DNA of 60,241 bases from an uncultured Bacteroidales bacterium (GCA_902785925.1 CADAAI010000016.1:1-60241); one strand, 5' to 3'; shown: positions 18,073-27,578, numbered from the stretch's first letter. The notes: generated by a model not told the origin, from the letters alone. A program made the numbers and translations.

Positions 18073-19527
18073 ATGTCTACTCCTTGGATTGTACTCGCCA
18101 CGATAGTTGGCTACTTTATTCTACTTTTCATCATCTCTTGGCTAGCCTCTAGAAAGGCCGACACAAATACAGCCCTCACTGGAGGACGTCAAGCGCCATG
18201 GTTCATCGTTGCCATCGCGATGATTGGAGCCCCTATCTCGGGCGTGACTTTCATCTCGGTACCAGGGTATGTCGTTGGCTCTAGCTACAGCTACATGCAG
18301 ATGGTGCTGGGTTTTGCTGTGGGCTACTTTGTTATAGCCTATGTGCTCATGCCTTTATTCTTCAAGCGTAACCTGGTTTCTATCTACGGATACCTTGAAG
18401 ACCGATTTGGAGGTAGAACCCATAAAACTGGAGCCTGGTTCTTCTTCATCAGTAAGATGTTGGGAGCTGCTGTCAGATTCCTAGTTGTGTGTGTAACACT
18501 GCAGATGCTTGTATTTGAACCATTACACATCCCATTCATCTTTAATGTAATTGCCACAATCGCACTGATCTTCCTCTACACTTTGCAAGGTGGAGTGAAG
18601 ACTGTAGTGTGGACCGACACTCTCAAGTCGTTGTGCCTCATCCTTTCGGTGGTACTGTGTATTGTCTTTGTGGCTAAGGCACTAGGATATGGCGCCGGCG
18701 ACATGGTGAAAGCAATAGCTAGCGATGACTCGTCACGCATTTTCTTCTTCGACAATCCTAAAGAGGATACCTACTTCTGGAAACAGTTCATTGCTGGTAT
18801 TTTCATGGTGATTGCAACTACAGGGCTTGACCAAGACTTGATGCAGCGCACCCTTGCCAGCAAGAATGTGAAAGAATCAAAGAAAGGCTTGATTGTGAGC
18901 GGTATCACACAAGTATTTGTGGTTGGGCTTTTCCTCGTACTTGGTACAATGCTTGTTCTCTATATGCGCAACACTGGTGCTGCAATGCCCGAGAAAAACG
19001 ACGCTCTCTTTGGTATGGTGGCACAAGATAGCTCCATGCCAGTAATAATGCTCATCCTCTTTGTGCTGGGACTCATTGCAGCAGGATACTCAGCCGCTGG
19101 CTCAGCACTCACAGCATTGACAACTTCGTTTACAGTCGACATTCTTGGTAGCGATAAGAAGCAGGACGAAAAGCAATTGGGACGAACCCGACGCTTTGTA
19201 CACATTGGAATGGCGGTAATCATGGGCATCATTATTTATATATTTTACCTGCTCAACGATGACAGCGCCATCAAGATGGTTTATTCAATTGCAAGTTATA
19301 CCTACGGCCCTATTTTGGGACTCTTTGCCTACGGTATGATGTGCAAGGCTGGTGTTCGCGACAAAATGGTGCCCATCGTGTGCATTTTGGCTCCTATTTT
19401 GAGCTGGGTAATCCAATGGTGGCTCAAGAACCAGTTTGAATATACAATAGGTTTCGAGTTGCTGCTGCTCAACGCAGTTCTCACCATGTTAGGTCTTTTC
19501 ATTTTCAAGAAAAAAACCTCCAAATAA
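18073..19527 (+). CDS. sodium:solute symporter (SSS family), candidate MurNAc importer
   Basis: The protein is 484 aa with about 13 hydrophobic segments. It begins TPWIVLATIVGYFILLFIIS and contains the SSS-type stretches FIVAIAMIGAPISGVTFISV and SAAGSALTALTTSFTVDIL. It would use the sodium gradient to import an organic solute. Substrate is not readable from sequence. The adjacency to namZ under one promoter suggests N-acetylmuramic acid or a related amino sugar. Other SSS substrates such as sialic acid or sugars remain possible. Confidence 0.85.
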   Translation: MSTPWIVLATIVGYFILLFIISWLASRKADTNTALTGGRQAPWFIVAIAMIGAPISGVTFISVPGYVVGSSYSYMQMVLGFAVGYFVIAYVLMPLFFKRNLVSIYGYLEDRFGGRTHKTGAWFFFISKMLGAAVRFLVVCVTLQMLVFEPLHIPFIFNVIATIALIFLYTLQGGVKTVVWTDTLKSLCLILSVVLCIVFVAKALGYGAGDMVKAIASDDSSRIFFFDNPKEDTYFWKQFIAGIFMVIATTGLDQDLMQRTLASKNVKESKKGLIVSGITQVFVVGLFLVLGTMLVLYMRNTGAAMPEKNDALFGMVAQDSSMPVIMLILFVLGLIAAGYSAAGSALTALTTSFTVDILGSDKKQDEKQLGRTRRFVHIGMAVIMGIIIYIFYLLNDDSAIKMVYSIASYTYGPILGLFAYGMMCKAGVRDKMVPIVCILAPILSWVIQWWLKNQFEYTIGFELLLLNAVLTMLGLFIFKKKTSK

Positions 19528-19539
19528 CAAGTACTGTAT

Positions 19540-19558
19540 GTTGCGTTGTAAACGCAAC
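19540..19558. promoter_or_regulatory. inverted repeat between the symporter and the WYL regulator
   Basis: A perfect 8-bp inverted repeat, gttgcgtt-gta-aacgcaac, lies 13 bp after the symporter stop and 32 bp before the regulator start. No T-run follows. It could be a weak terminator or an operator; the sequence does not decide. Confidence 0.4.
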
Positions 19559-19590
19559 AAAACTATGAACTGAAAGCTGAGAACTAACAA

Positions 19591-20496
19591 ATGGCAAAGA
19601 ACACCATAGCAAAATATATATGGATTGTCGACACCATTGAGCGATATGGCTCAATAACACGTGAGCGGCTCAACGAATTGTGGATGCAGAGCGACTTTGG
19701 AAACGGCCAGCCGCTACCTCGCCGCTCGTTCTACAACTATCGCAACGGCATAGCCGATACTCTGGGAATCGACATTGAGTTCAACTCGGCTACCTATGAG
19801 TACTACATCGCTCACGATGGCACCGAGACAGCGAGCAAGCGCCAGCAATGGCTGCTCGACTCAATGTCGATTAGTGGAATGATCACCACATCCAACGACA
19901 TTTCCTCACGCATTCAGCTCGAGTATGTGCCATCGGCGCGCGAGTTTCTGCCGGTCATCATCGACGCCATGCGCCAAAACCACTGCGTCAAGTTCACCTA
20001 CAAGAGCTACAAACGTGTTAACCCGCAAGCGGGAATCGTTATTGAGCCTTATTTTGTTAAGATTTTCCAGCAGCTGTGGTATGTCATTGGATATAATGTC
20101 AATGACAAGAAAATAAAGACCTACTCGCTCGACCGCATGAGCAATGCCATCATTCTGGACAAGGAATTCAAGATGCCACAAGACTTTGTCCCCGAAGATT
20201 TCTTTGCCGACTGCTATGGCATCACCACCAACCAAGATGAACCCAAAAGAATTGTCATAAAGGCCGAGAGCACACAGGCCAAATACCTAAGGGCGCTGCC
20301 ATTACACCCATCGCAGCAAGAGGAGATACACGACAAATACTCCATCTTCACCTACTTGATGCGCAACACCTACGACCTGCGCGAGCGACTGCTGTCGCAC
20401 GGTAGCAGCATCGAGGTGCTTGAGCCACCCGAACTCAAAGCACAGATTGTGAGTGAACTCAAGAAATCAATCAAGAACTATACGACTAAAAAATAA
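19591..20496 (+). CDS. WYL-domain transcriptional regulator
   Basis: The N-terminal winged-helix-like region (residues 5-75, with IERYGSITRERLNELW and LPRRSFYNYRNGI) is followed by a WYL domain (about 125-190). The WYL core reads FTYKSYKRVN, then IEPYFVKIFQQLWYVIGYN and KTYSLDRMSN. A C-terminal WCX-like extension ends the protein. WYL proteins act as transcription regulators, often sensing nucleic acid or small ligands, including in defence islands. Here it sits in a housekeeping context after the namZ operon and before bcp-recA. The target is unknown. The 18-bp palindrome just downstream is one candidate site. Confidence 0.85.
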   Translation: MAKNTIAKYIWIVDTIERYGSITRERLNELWMQSDFGNGQPLPRRSFYNYRNGIADTLGIDIEFNSATYEYYIAHDGTETASKRQQWLLDSMSISGMITTSNDISSRIQLEYVPSAREFLPVIIDAMRQNHCVKFTYKSYKRVNPQAGIVIEPYFVKIFQQLWYVIGYNVNDKKIKTYSLDRMSNAIILDKEFKMPQDFVPEDFFADCYGITTNQDEPKRIVIKAESTQAKYLRALPLHPSQQEEIHDKYSIFTYLMRNTYDLRERLLSHGSSIEVLEPPELKAQIVSELKKSIKNYTTKK

Positions 20497-20513
20497 TCTA
20501 CATATAACATAAT

Positions 20514-20531
20514 TTTGCCCATATGGGCAAA
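20514..20531. promoter_or_regulatory. perfect 18-bp palindrome upstream of bcp (candidate operator)
   Basis: TTTGCCCATATGGGCAAA is a perfect 18-bp palindrome. Its right edge lies about 21 bp upstream of the -7 match TAACTTTG (20553-20560), so it overlaps the expected -33 position. That placement fits a dimeric transcription factor site controlling bcp-recA. It could alternatively act as a terminator hairpin for the WYL gene, but no T-run follows. Confidence 0.55.
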
Positions 20532-20552
20532 TATCATACCCGAGAGCGCTAT

Positions 20553-20560
20553 TAACTTTG
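20553..20560 (+). promoter_or_regulatory. -7 element for bcp-recA
   Basis: TAACTTTG matches TAnnTTTG and lies 23 bp before the bcp ATG. No TTTG -33 is present at the normal distance; the 18-bp palindrome occupies that place, suggesting activator or repressor control. Confidence 0.55.
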
Positions 20561-20583
20561 CAACATCAAAATAAAACATTAAT

Positions 20584-21036
20584 ATGAAAATAGGAGACAA
20601 AATACCCGAGATTCTGGGACAGGACGCCCAAGGCAACATGATTAAGGCTAGTGACTTTGCTGGCAAGAAACTGGTGATATATTTCTATCCCAAGGACAGT
20701 ACCCCTGGCTGCACTGCCGAGGCTTGCAGCCTTAGCGATGGTTATGGCAAACTCATGAAAGCAGGATTTGCTCTCGTGGGAGTGAGCAAGGATAGTGCTG
20801 CATCACACCAAAAGTTTGCAGCCAAGTACAACCTACCTTTCCCTCTCATTGCCGATGTAGACTTAACGCTAAACCAAGCTTTTGGTGTATGGCGCGAGAA
20901 GAAAATGGCAGGACGAACCTACATGGGTACAGTGCGCACTACATTTATTGCCGATGAGCAGGGTACAATTATCCACATCATCGAAAAGGTGAACACAAAG
21001 GATAGCGCCAACCAAATTCTCAACCTGAATTTATAA
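20584..21036 (+). CDS. bcp: thioredoxin-dependent thiol peroxidase (Bcp/PrxQ)
   Basis: This cytoplasmic peroxiredoxin reduces peroxides with electrons from thioredoxin. The start MKIGDKIPEI and the active site FYPKDSTPGCTAEACSLSDG show the peroxidatic Cys in PGCT and a resolving-type Cys five residues later. GVSKDS and the C-terminal GTVRTTFIADEQGTI are typical. The 150-aa length is normal. It lies 19 bp upstream of recA, so peroxide defence and recombination repair are probably co-transcribed. Confidence 0.93.
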   Translation: MKIGDKIPEILGQDAQGNMIKASDFAGKKLVIYFYPKDSTPGCTAEACSLSDGYGKLMKAGFALVGVSKDSAASHQKFAAKYNLPFPLIADVDLTLNQAFGVWREKKMAGRTYMGTVRTTFIADEQGTIIHIIEKVNTKDSANQILNLNL

Positions 21037-21055
21037 ACTATAAAATATTTCAAAA

Positions 21056-22114
21056 ATGAACGACGAAATTCTGAACAACCAAGAGGCTATGGAGCAGCCA
21101 CAGCGCATCGCTCCATCACCCGAGAAGCTTAAAGCTCTTCAGGTCGCCATGGACAAGATTGACAAGACCTACGGACGTGGTTCAATCATGAAACTAGGGG
21201 ACGACAACATCGAGAATGTCGACGTGATCCCCAGTGGTTCAATTGGACTAGACTACGCACTGGGCGTAGGTGGATATCCACGCGGACGCATCATCGAGAT
21301 TTATGGTCCTGAATCAAGCGGTAAAACCACTCTTGCGATTCACGCCATTGCCGAGGCACAGAAGGCAGGCGGAATCGCAGCCATCATCGATGCCGAGCAT
21401 GCCTTCGACCGTTTCTATGCCGAATCGCTGGGCGTTGACGTCAACAACCTGTGGATTGCTCAGCCCGACAATGGTGAGCAGGCTCTTGAGATTGCCGACC
21501 AACTCATCCGCTCATCGGCAGTCGATATCGTGGTAATCGATTCAGTAGCAGCACTTACCCCTAAGGCCGAAATCGAAGGCGAAATGGGCGAAAGCAAGAT
21601 GGGCCTCCAGGCACGTCTAATGTCTCAGGCGCTGCGCAAACTCACTGCCACCATCTCCAAGACCAACACCACCTGCATTTTCATTAACCAACTGCGTGAG
21701 AAACTGGGCGTCCTCTTCGGCAACCCCGAGACTACTACTGGAGGTAACGCTCTTAAGTTCTATGCTTCGGTGCGAATCGACATCCGTCGCATCGGTCAAC
21801 TCAAAGATGGCGACCAGGTAATCGGTAACCTAACTCGCGTAAAAGTTGTAAAGAATAAGGTTGCGCCTCCATTCCGCAAGGCTGAGTTCGAAATTCTCTT
21901 TGGCAAGGGCATTTCACGCACTGGCGAAATCCTTGACCTTGGCATCCAGTTCGGTATCATCAATAAGAGTGGAGCTTGGCTCTCCTACGAGGGTACAAAG
22001 TTCCAGGGACGTGACAATGCAAAGCAGCTCATCGAGGATAACCCCGAACTAGCCGAAGAACTTGAAGCAAAAATCTTCGAAGCCATGAAAAATCCAACCC
22101 CGAAGAAGAAGTAA
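21056..22114 (+). CDS. recA: recombinase RecA
   Basis: RecA drives strand exchange in homologous recombination and SOS induction. The family start [20 protein letters not shown] is followed by the Walker [14 protein letters not shown], the DNA-binding region [20 protein letters not shown] and [20 protein letters not shown]. Length of 352 aa is typical. It follows bcp by 19 bp and is followed by two hairpins. Confidence 0.98.
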   Translation: MNDEILNNQEAMEQPQRIAPSPEKLKALQVAMDKIDKTYGRGSIMKLGDDNIENVDVIPSGSIGLDYALGVGGYPRGRIIEIYGPESSGKTTLAIHAIAEAQKAGGIAAIIDAEHAFDRFYAESLGVDVNNLWIAQPDNGEQALEIADQLIRSSAVDIVVIDSVAALTPKAEIEGEMGESKMGLQARLMSQALRKLTATISKTNTTCIFINQLREKLGVLFGNPETTTGGNALKFYASVRIDIRRIGQLKDGDQVIGNLTRVKVVKNKVAPPFRKAEFEILFGKGISRTGEILDLGIQFGIINKSGAWLSYEGTKFQGRDNAKQLIEDNPELAEELEAKIFEAMKNPTPKKK

Positions 22115-22214
22115 CAACTCTTCTTCAATCCCAATCTCTTCAAGAGTTGGGGACAATCTGTTCGAACAAACCAATGCGGTGCATGACCCTAGTCACGCAC
22201 CGCATTACTATTTT
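22115..22214 (+). terminator. hairpins and intrinsic terminator after recA
   Basis: A first inverted repeat, caactctt/aagagttg, lies at 22115-22149. The likely terminator is aatgcggtgc/gcaccgcatt (22173-22206), extended by inner tga/tca pairs and followed by actatttt. Confidence 0.75.
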
Positions 22215-22296
22215 GCCCGAAAATGATAACATCGAGGTGCCCTGAGTGGTGATTTGTCGGAAACTCGGGGCGAAAAGTGGGAAAAATGTCGTAAAA

Positions 22297-22328
22297 TTTG
22301 GTTAATATTAGCAAAATCGTTATTTTTG
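22297..22328 (+). promoter_or_regulatory. promoter for the LRR surface-protein pair
   Basis: TTTG at 22297-22300, 20 bp, then TATTTTTG at 22321-22328. The predicted leader before the ATG at 22405 is about 70 nt. Confidence 0.75.
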
Positions 22329-22404
22329 CGTCATGCTATAAGGTAGTATAGCAACCAAGTATAAAAATAAATATATTAACAACGACATAAACATTTTGAC
22401 AATT

Positions 22405-24906
22405 ATGAAAAAAAAACTAATACTTTTATTCTCTGCTATTGCCATTTGTAGTATGGCTAATGCAGCTACCGATTATGGTATCGAGGTTAATGGCACCAAG
22501 ATCACAAGTTCCAAACTCTCGTTCAGTATTGGCAGCGGCACGGTGACTTATTTCCCTAGCCAAAACTATCTGTTAGTTAAAAATGTCTCGATTAATCGCA
22601 CAGGCAGTGGTGATGCTGGTATTAAAGTGGTGGCAAGCAGTAACCGTGCCAACGACGACTTCCAGCTTTATTTAGAGGGCAGTAACACTATACGTTCCCA
22701 AAACGGTAATGCCATTGTGATTTCGCAGTCGAAGACTAGCATTATTGTACAGAATGGTACTTCTTACATTTTGAGTAATGGTAGCGGCAATAATGCACTA
22801 TCGGTGCTGTTATGTAATGTCTATCTGCAAGGAGAGGGCAAGATACAGCTGGCGTCAACCAATGGCACCACAATAAGTGGTGACTCCTATTACTCGAGCA
22901 ACTTGACTTTGAGCGCAAAGGATTGCCAGATTGGAGGGTATGATGACGGAGGGTCAAGTTTTTCTATCAATACTGGTCAATCGCGCATCACCTATTTCAA
23001 TAAAGTGACTGTTAGCCCCAGCGACTACAGCGGTTCGGACAACTATTACAACTACCAGACAAGAGTCTCCCTATTCAAGACAGGCAGCACAAGCAAGCTG
23101 CCAGTTGACAATGTGTTGCAATGGTCCAATACAGGTAGTGTGCAGTTCAAGTACCCCTCGGGCACCTATTTCAATTCTTCGTCGCACCAATTGGTCAACT
23201 CAAGTACTTCGCTATATGATAAAGACATTATAGTCAGTGATGAGCAAATCAAATCGGGATATTACGCCATAGGTGACTTTATTTATGGCACTGCATCTTA
23301 CAATGGTTACACCGTTGCCGCGCTAATGACTTATACCGATATCTTCCGTAGAAAACGTCCCACCTCGGTCGATGTGCCAGGATTTGTCACTATTAACGGT
23401 TCGGAACGTCCCATCTGGGTCAATAGCACATCACTTGCCGGCTTGTCCTATGTGAATACCGTTCGATACCGTTTTGGTGTGGTGGGTATAGAAACGAACG
23501 CCATGAGTGGCATGACCAGTCTCACCAAGGTTTATCTTCCCAGTTCACTAAGGAGTTTGGGATCCCTTGCCTTTAACGGGGCTGGCTCAACATCCAACTA
23601 CCTCACGGTTTGCTGGGCAACATTAAATCCTGATGCGACATCAATCGCGTCCAATTCGTTTAGCAACATTTCCATGGGAATAAAATTCTATGCCTCCACG
23701 ACCAAATGGTATTATAGACTACAAAACTATTCGCAGCTGATGAATTATGGTACCATGGAAGGAGATGACCCACTGGCATGCAGCGATGTTCAGATAGGCA
23801 ATAATTACTATGTGATTACTCAAGGATTCCTGTCGAGCGCTTCGGGAGAAATGTCACTCATTGGTAGCGCCACAGGCACGACAAGCGTGACCCTCAACAG
23901 TAGCAACTGCTCAGTCACAAGGGGTGGGAAAAACTATTACTGTACTTGTATAGCCGACTGGGCCTATGCTAATACTGGTATTACCAGTTTCTATATTGAA
24001 TATCCAGGAGTGAAAACCATTGAAGAATCTGCTTTCACATTATGCTATGACCTCAAGCACTTAACTATAGGTGAAGGAGTCACGACGATTGGCTCCCAAG
24101 CTTTAACTTACAATGGTTTAACCTCGGTAACCTGGAATGCCATCAATTGCGCTGATTTCTCATCTACGGGAATTTTCTATGCGAGCTCGGGTAAAGTTGT
24201 CCAGATAAACAGCTTCACTTTTGGCAATAAGGTGAAACACATTCCAGCTTACTTGCTTAAGTATGTACATTTATTATCAAGTATCACCATTCCCAGCTCG
24301 GTGACCTCGATAGGCACCAATGCCTTTACCGACTGCACTGGCTTGAAGTATGTTTACTGGAATACAAAATCAATGTCGGACTTCTCTTCGAGTAGCGCTC
24401 CATTTGCTGGGCTCAATATCTATTATTTTAATTTTGCAAGTGATGTCCAAAGGATTCCAGCATACCTGTGTTATGGACTTACCAAACTATCGTCGTTGAC
24501 AGTTCCAAGCACGGTGACAGCTATAGGCAAATGTGCATTTTACAACTGTTCAGGCTTAAGAGACATCTACCCCATGATGATGAACCCTCAGGACCTCACC
24601 TACGGCAGCAGTATCTTTGATGGAGTGGACAAGGAAGCTTGCAAGCTTACAGTTCCTATCGGAACGCTCGCTAAGTACAAGAATACAATGCCGTGGAAAC
24701 TGTTCTTCAACATCGTTCAAGTAGACGGTACCATCCCAGGCGACGTTAACGCCGACGGACATGTTACCTCTGCCGATGTTACAGCACTCTACAGCTACTT
24801 ACTCAACAATGATGATAGTGACATTGTCAACGGCGACCAAGACGGCGACGGGTACATCACTTCTGGTGACGTTACAACCGTCTACAGTATTCTCCTCGGC
24901 CAATAA
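22405..24906 (+). CDS. secreted BspA-like (LRR_5) protein with dockerin-like C-terminus
   Basis: The ATG at 22405 (not the TTG at 22396) gives a signal peptide MKKKLILLFSAIAICSMANA. Residues 20-270 form a beta-rich domain of short N/S/T-rich strands (for example NGTKITSSKLSFSIGSG). From about residue 310 come BspA-type LRR_5 repeats such as LKHLTIGEGVTTIGSQAL and LSSITIPSSVTSIGTNAF. The C-terminus (after PGDVNADG) holds two EF-hand loops, DVNADGHVTSAD and DQDGDGYITSGD. The first domain and the last are shared with the next gene. BspA-like proteins are often adhesins, so a cell-surface role is inferred. Confidence 0.8.
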   Translation: MKKKLILLFSAIAICSMANAATDYGIEVNGTKITSSKLSFSIGSGTVTYFPSQNYLLVKNVSINRTGSGDAGIKVVASSNRANDDFQLYLEGSNTIRSQNGNAIVISQSKTSIIVQNGTSYILSNGSGNNALSVLLCNVYLQGEGKIQLASTNGTTISGDSYYSSNLTLSAKDCQIGGYDDGGSSFSINTGQSRITYFNKVTVSPSDYSGSDNYYNYQTRVSLFKTGSTSKLPVDNVLQWSNTGSVQFKYPSGTYFNSSSHQLVNSSTSLYDKDIIVSDEQIKSGYYAIGDFIYGTASYNGYTVAALMTYTDIFRRKRPTSVDVPGFVTINGSERPIWVNSTSLAGLSYVNTVRYRFGVVGIETNAMSGMTSLTKVYLPSSLRSLGSLAFNGAGSTSNYLTVCWATLNPDATSIASNSFSNISMGIKFYASTTKWYYRLQNYSQLMNYGTMEGDDPLACSDVQIGNNYYVITQGFLSSASGEMSLIGSATGTTSVTLNSSNCSVTRGGKNYYCTCIADWAYANTGITSFYIEYPGVKTIEESAFTLCYDLKHLTIGEGVTTIGSQALTYNGLTSVTWNAINCADFSSTGIFYASSGKVVQINSFTFGNKVKHIPAYLLKYVHLLSSITIPSSVTSIGTNAFTDCTGLKYVYWNTKSMSDFSSSSAPFAGLNIYYFNFASDVQRIPAYLCYGLTKLSSLTVPSTVTAIGKCAFYNCSGLRDIYPMMMNPQDLTYGSSIFDGVDKEACKLTVPIGTLAKYKNTMPWKLFFNIVQVDGTIPGDVNADGHVTSADVTALYSYLLNNDDSDIVNGDQDGDGYITSGDVTTVYSILLGQ

Positions 24907-24943
24907 TTTTTGTATAATGTACAACAATATAAAACACTAGTTT

Positions 24944-27076
24944 ATGAAGAAAATCATCCTCCTAATAATGACGATTGCCACTATGGCGATGAGCGCAAGT
25001 GCCACCAAGATTTACGTGTGCGGCACAAAGATTACGGGAAGTACAAGTTTTTCGGCTGGTGGCGGTACTGTGTCTTATAACGACAACACACGAGAGCTGA
25101 ACCTCACCAATGTGAACTACACTAAGAATGGCAGCAGCAACAACGGTATCAGTGTGGATGAGGTGTCGGGTAATCTAACCATCAACATGTATGGCACCGT
25201 GAAGTTTACAATCGGTGATGCCGATGCTGTGTTATGCAAGTGCAAACTCAGTGGCACGACTCTTACAACGACTATTAATGTCTATGGTAACGCCGAATTC
25301 ATAACTAAAAGTAGCGGCCATGCTGGCTTGAAGCTACAAGATGGTAACGTTAATCTTCAAGGCAATGGAACATTGAAAATCACGAATACTAATAGTAGTT
25401 CTTCGGCATGTGCCATAAAAGGCGGTGCTGGCACCGAAAATCTTCTTTTCCAAATTAAAGACTGCACCGTCGAGTCCAATGGTCCAAGATTGTATCATTT
25501 GAAAAATGTGAATTTTGATAAAACTAGCTATTATGGATCTGGTGACTATAGCACCATGAGCACCAAGATTACATTCAAGCCGGGCAACAGCAGCACTGTG
25601 CATGCCAGCAGCATCACCAATATAAATAATTCTAGCGGCGTGGGCTTTCTTTTGCCGATAGATTATTATAATAGAACAATTGCATTTCTAAGTTCCAACA
25701 ACCTTATAGGTAATGAGGTGCAGATTACGGATTACAAACCAAGTGTGGTAATGACGTCAGACTACATTTCCGACGCAAACTTATTAGATTATCTGCGGTA
25801 TCTGGAGCCAAAAGGCTATTTGACAGTTAGCGAAATGATGAACTTTACATACTTGAATATAGCAAACAAGTCTATATCAAGTCTGGATGGTTTAGAACAA
25901 TTTTTAAGTCTGAAAGAACTGATATGCAACAACAATAATCTGACCTCTTTAGATGGAGTACCAGACTTTCTTCAGATTCTTAACTGCTCAAACAACAAGA
26001 TTACATCGTTATCCGTTTTACATTGGTGTAATTCGCTGGAAACATTGAATTGCAGTAATAACCGAATCACCTCGTTGGACAATTTGCCTTATTATATAAA
26101 GTCTATAGATTGCTCCAACAACTTGCTTTCGGGCATGGTAACTATAAAAGATCGTAGTCCGTTGAAAACTTTAAACATAAGCAATAATAGTATTACTCGT
26201 TTGGATTGCACCAATAATAGCCTGACAAGTCTCTACGTAACCAACTGCACTAATATGTTCATGCTTGAGTGTCAAAACAACTATCTGACTTCACTCAACG
26301 TGTCGAGTAATACTGCCTTGAAAAACCTATATTGCGGCTCAAACAAGTTAACTGCTTTGCCATCATTGCCAAATAATATTTCGATACTTGACGTCAAAAA
26401 CAACCAAATTAGTTCACTCTCCTCTTCATCATTGCCACTGAGCTTAACAGCATTAGATTGTTCCAACAACAAGTTCACTACACTACAAATTGTAGGAAAG
26501 TCAAACTTAACGTTACTAGATTGCAGCAACAACACATCTCTGACCAGATTGGAGTGTCGTCAAAATGCTTTGTACAATCTTGACGTGTCAGGCTGTACGG
26601 CATTGACCGAGCTTTATTGTAATATCAACCAACTCCCCCAACTGTCGTTATCGGGATTGAATGCTTTGTCTTTGGTGCAACTGAATGGAAATCAAATCAA
26701 AACATCGGCAATGGAGCTACTGATTAACAGTTTGCGAACCATTCCGGCGGGCAGTACAGGGAAGATTTATGTACTCGCGAAGAACAACCCAGATGAGGGC
26801 AATGAAATCACCACATCACAAGTGACAAAAGCACGCAGCAAGCGCTGGATTCCTTATCACTTTTATAATAACAATTGGGAGGAAATTGAAATTAATGACA
26901 GCATTCCTGGCGACGTGAACGGAGACGGACATGTTACCTCTGCCGATGTAACAGCACTCTACAGCTACATACTCAACAACGATGATAGTGACATTGTCAA
27001 TGGTGACCAAGACGGCGACGGGTACATCACCTCAGGTGACGTCACCACCGTCTACAACATTCTCCTCGGGCAGTAA
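24944..27076 (+). CDS. secreted leucine-rich-repeat protein with dockerin-like C-terminus
   Basis: The signal peptide is MKKIILLIMTIATMAMSASA. Residues 20-235 are homologous to the N-terminal domain of the previous gene (KIYVCGTKITGSTSFSAGGG). The middle differs: from about residue 290 to 630 it is an internalin-like LRR array with the repeated pattern LxxLNCSNNxITSL. The C-terminal dockerin-like module is almost identical to that of the neighbour (DVNGDGHVTSAD, DQDGDGYITSGD). The gene lies 37 bp after the previous stop and has no promoter of its own, so the two are co-transcribed. Surface display and ligand binding are inferred. Confidence 0.8.
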   Translation: MKKIILLIMTIATMAMSASATKIYVCGTKITGSTSFSAGGGTVSYNDNTRELNLTNVNYTKNGSSNNGISVDEVSGNLTINMYGTVKFTIGDADAVLCKCKLSGTTLTTTINVYGNAEFITKSSGHAGLKLQDGNVNLQGNGTLKITNTNSSSSACAIKGGAGTENLLFQIKDCTVESNGPRLYHLKNVNFDKTSYYGSGDYSTMSTKITFKPGNSSTVHASSITNINNSSGVGFLLPIDYYNRTIAFLSSNNLIGNEVQITDYKPSVVMTSDYISDANLLDYLRYLEPKGYLTVSEMMNFTYLNIANKSISSLDGLEQFLSLKELICNNNNLTSLDGVPDFLQILNCSNNKITSLSVLHWCNSLETLNCSNNRITSLDNLPYYIKSIDCSNNLLSGMVTIKDRSPLKTLNISNNSITRLDCTNNSLTSLYVTNCTNMFMLECQNNYLTSLNVSSNTALKNLYCGSNKLTALPSLPNNISILDVKNNQISSLSSSSLPLSLTALDCSNNKFTTLQIVGKSNLTLLDCSNNTSLTRLECRQNALYNLDVSGCTALTELYCNINQLPQLSLSGLNALSLVQLNGNQIKTSAMELLINSLRTIPAGSTGKIYVLAKNNPDEGNEITTSQVTKARSKRWIPYHFYNNNWEEIEINDSIPGDVNGDGHVTSADVTALYSYILNNDDSDIVNGDQDGDGYITSGDVTTVYNILLGQ

Positions 27077-27257
27077 GCTAATCTATAATCTCTTGGGGGC
27101 TCGGTGGCGTTAGATACAGGTTTTGCCAGATGGCGTTAGAAACCAGAGCCTCAACGTATAAAGACATAGCCTGCCATGTGTTGGCGCACAAGAAAATAAA
27201 AGAGCCTTGTGACGCGCTCCTCTAACAAAGTTGATTTATAACTATCTATAAAGAAAT

Positions 27258-27294
27258 AGCCATTTGTGAAGTTGTATCTCACAAGTGGCTTTTT
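27258..27294 (+). terminator. intrinsic terminator downstream of the LRR pair
   Basis: The 12-bp stem agccatttgtga/tcacaagtggct (one G-U pair) has a 9-nt loop and is followed by ttttt. It lies 180 bp after the last LRR stop. The stretch between them (27077-27257) holds no gene that I can see. Confidence 0.85.
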
Positions 27295-27298
27295 AATG

Positions 27299-27329
27299 TT
27301 GTCCCTTTATTAACAAGATCTTACCTTTG
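27299..27329 (+). promoter_or_regulatory. promoter pointing into repeat DNA
   Basis: TTG at 27299-27301, 20 bp, then TACCTTTG at 27322-27329. It begins right after a terminator and points at the 9-bp repeat array and the 42-nt element, with no reading frame downstream on this strand. It could drive a non-coding transcript or be the relic of a lost gene. Confidence 0.55.
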
Positions 27330-27373
27330 TACAACATTAGATCTTTGACATAATTCATTTAAGTAACGAGTGC

Positions 27374-27437
27374 AGTGAGTCAGGTGAGTCAAGTGAGTCA
27401 GGTGAGTCAGGTGAGTCAGGTGAGTCAAGTGATTCCA
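27374..27437 (+). repeat. non-coding 9-bp tandem array (gtgagtcag)
   Basis: Six direct units gtgagtcag or gtgagtcaa are followed by gtgattcca. The unit and its terminal variant match the coding minisatellite in parC (2268-2365). One frame reads ESG/ESS repeats but has no start codon and an upstream stop. Confidence 0.85.
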
Positions 27438-27459
27438 TGTTTCACTAGATTTTGAAAGA

Positions 27460-27552
27460 TTTGTTAGATTTCTCGCCGCAGGCGACCCACCCAGCATCTA
27501 ATGCACTACCAAGCGCAGCCCATTCTGCATTATGCATTGTGCATTATGCATT
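27460..27552 (+). repeat. dispersed 42-nt element copy B plus GCATT array
   Basis: Copy B (27460-27501) carries the perfect hairpin TCGCC-gca-GGCGA. A cgcagccc linker and a GCATT array at 27522-27552 follow, in the same order as near 1846 and 59592. Confidence 0.75.
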
Positions 27553-27578
27553 AATAAAAGCATTCTGCATTAATAAAA

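Noticed and set aside
27350..27450. ESG-repeat peptide encoded by the 9-bp array
   Set aside because: The frame has no start codon, an in-frame stop just upstream and a stop shortly after the array.
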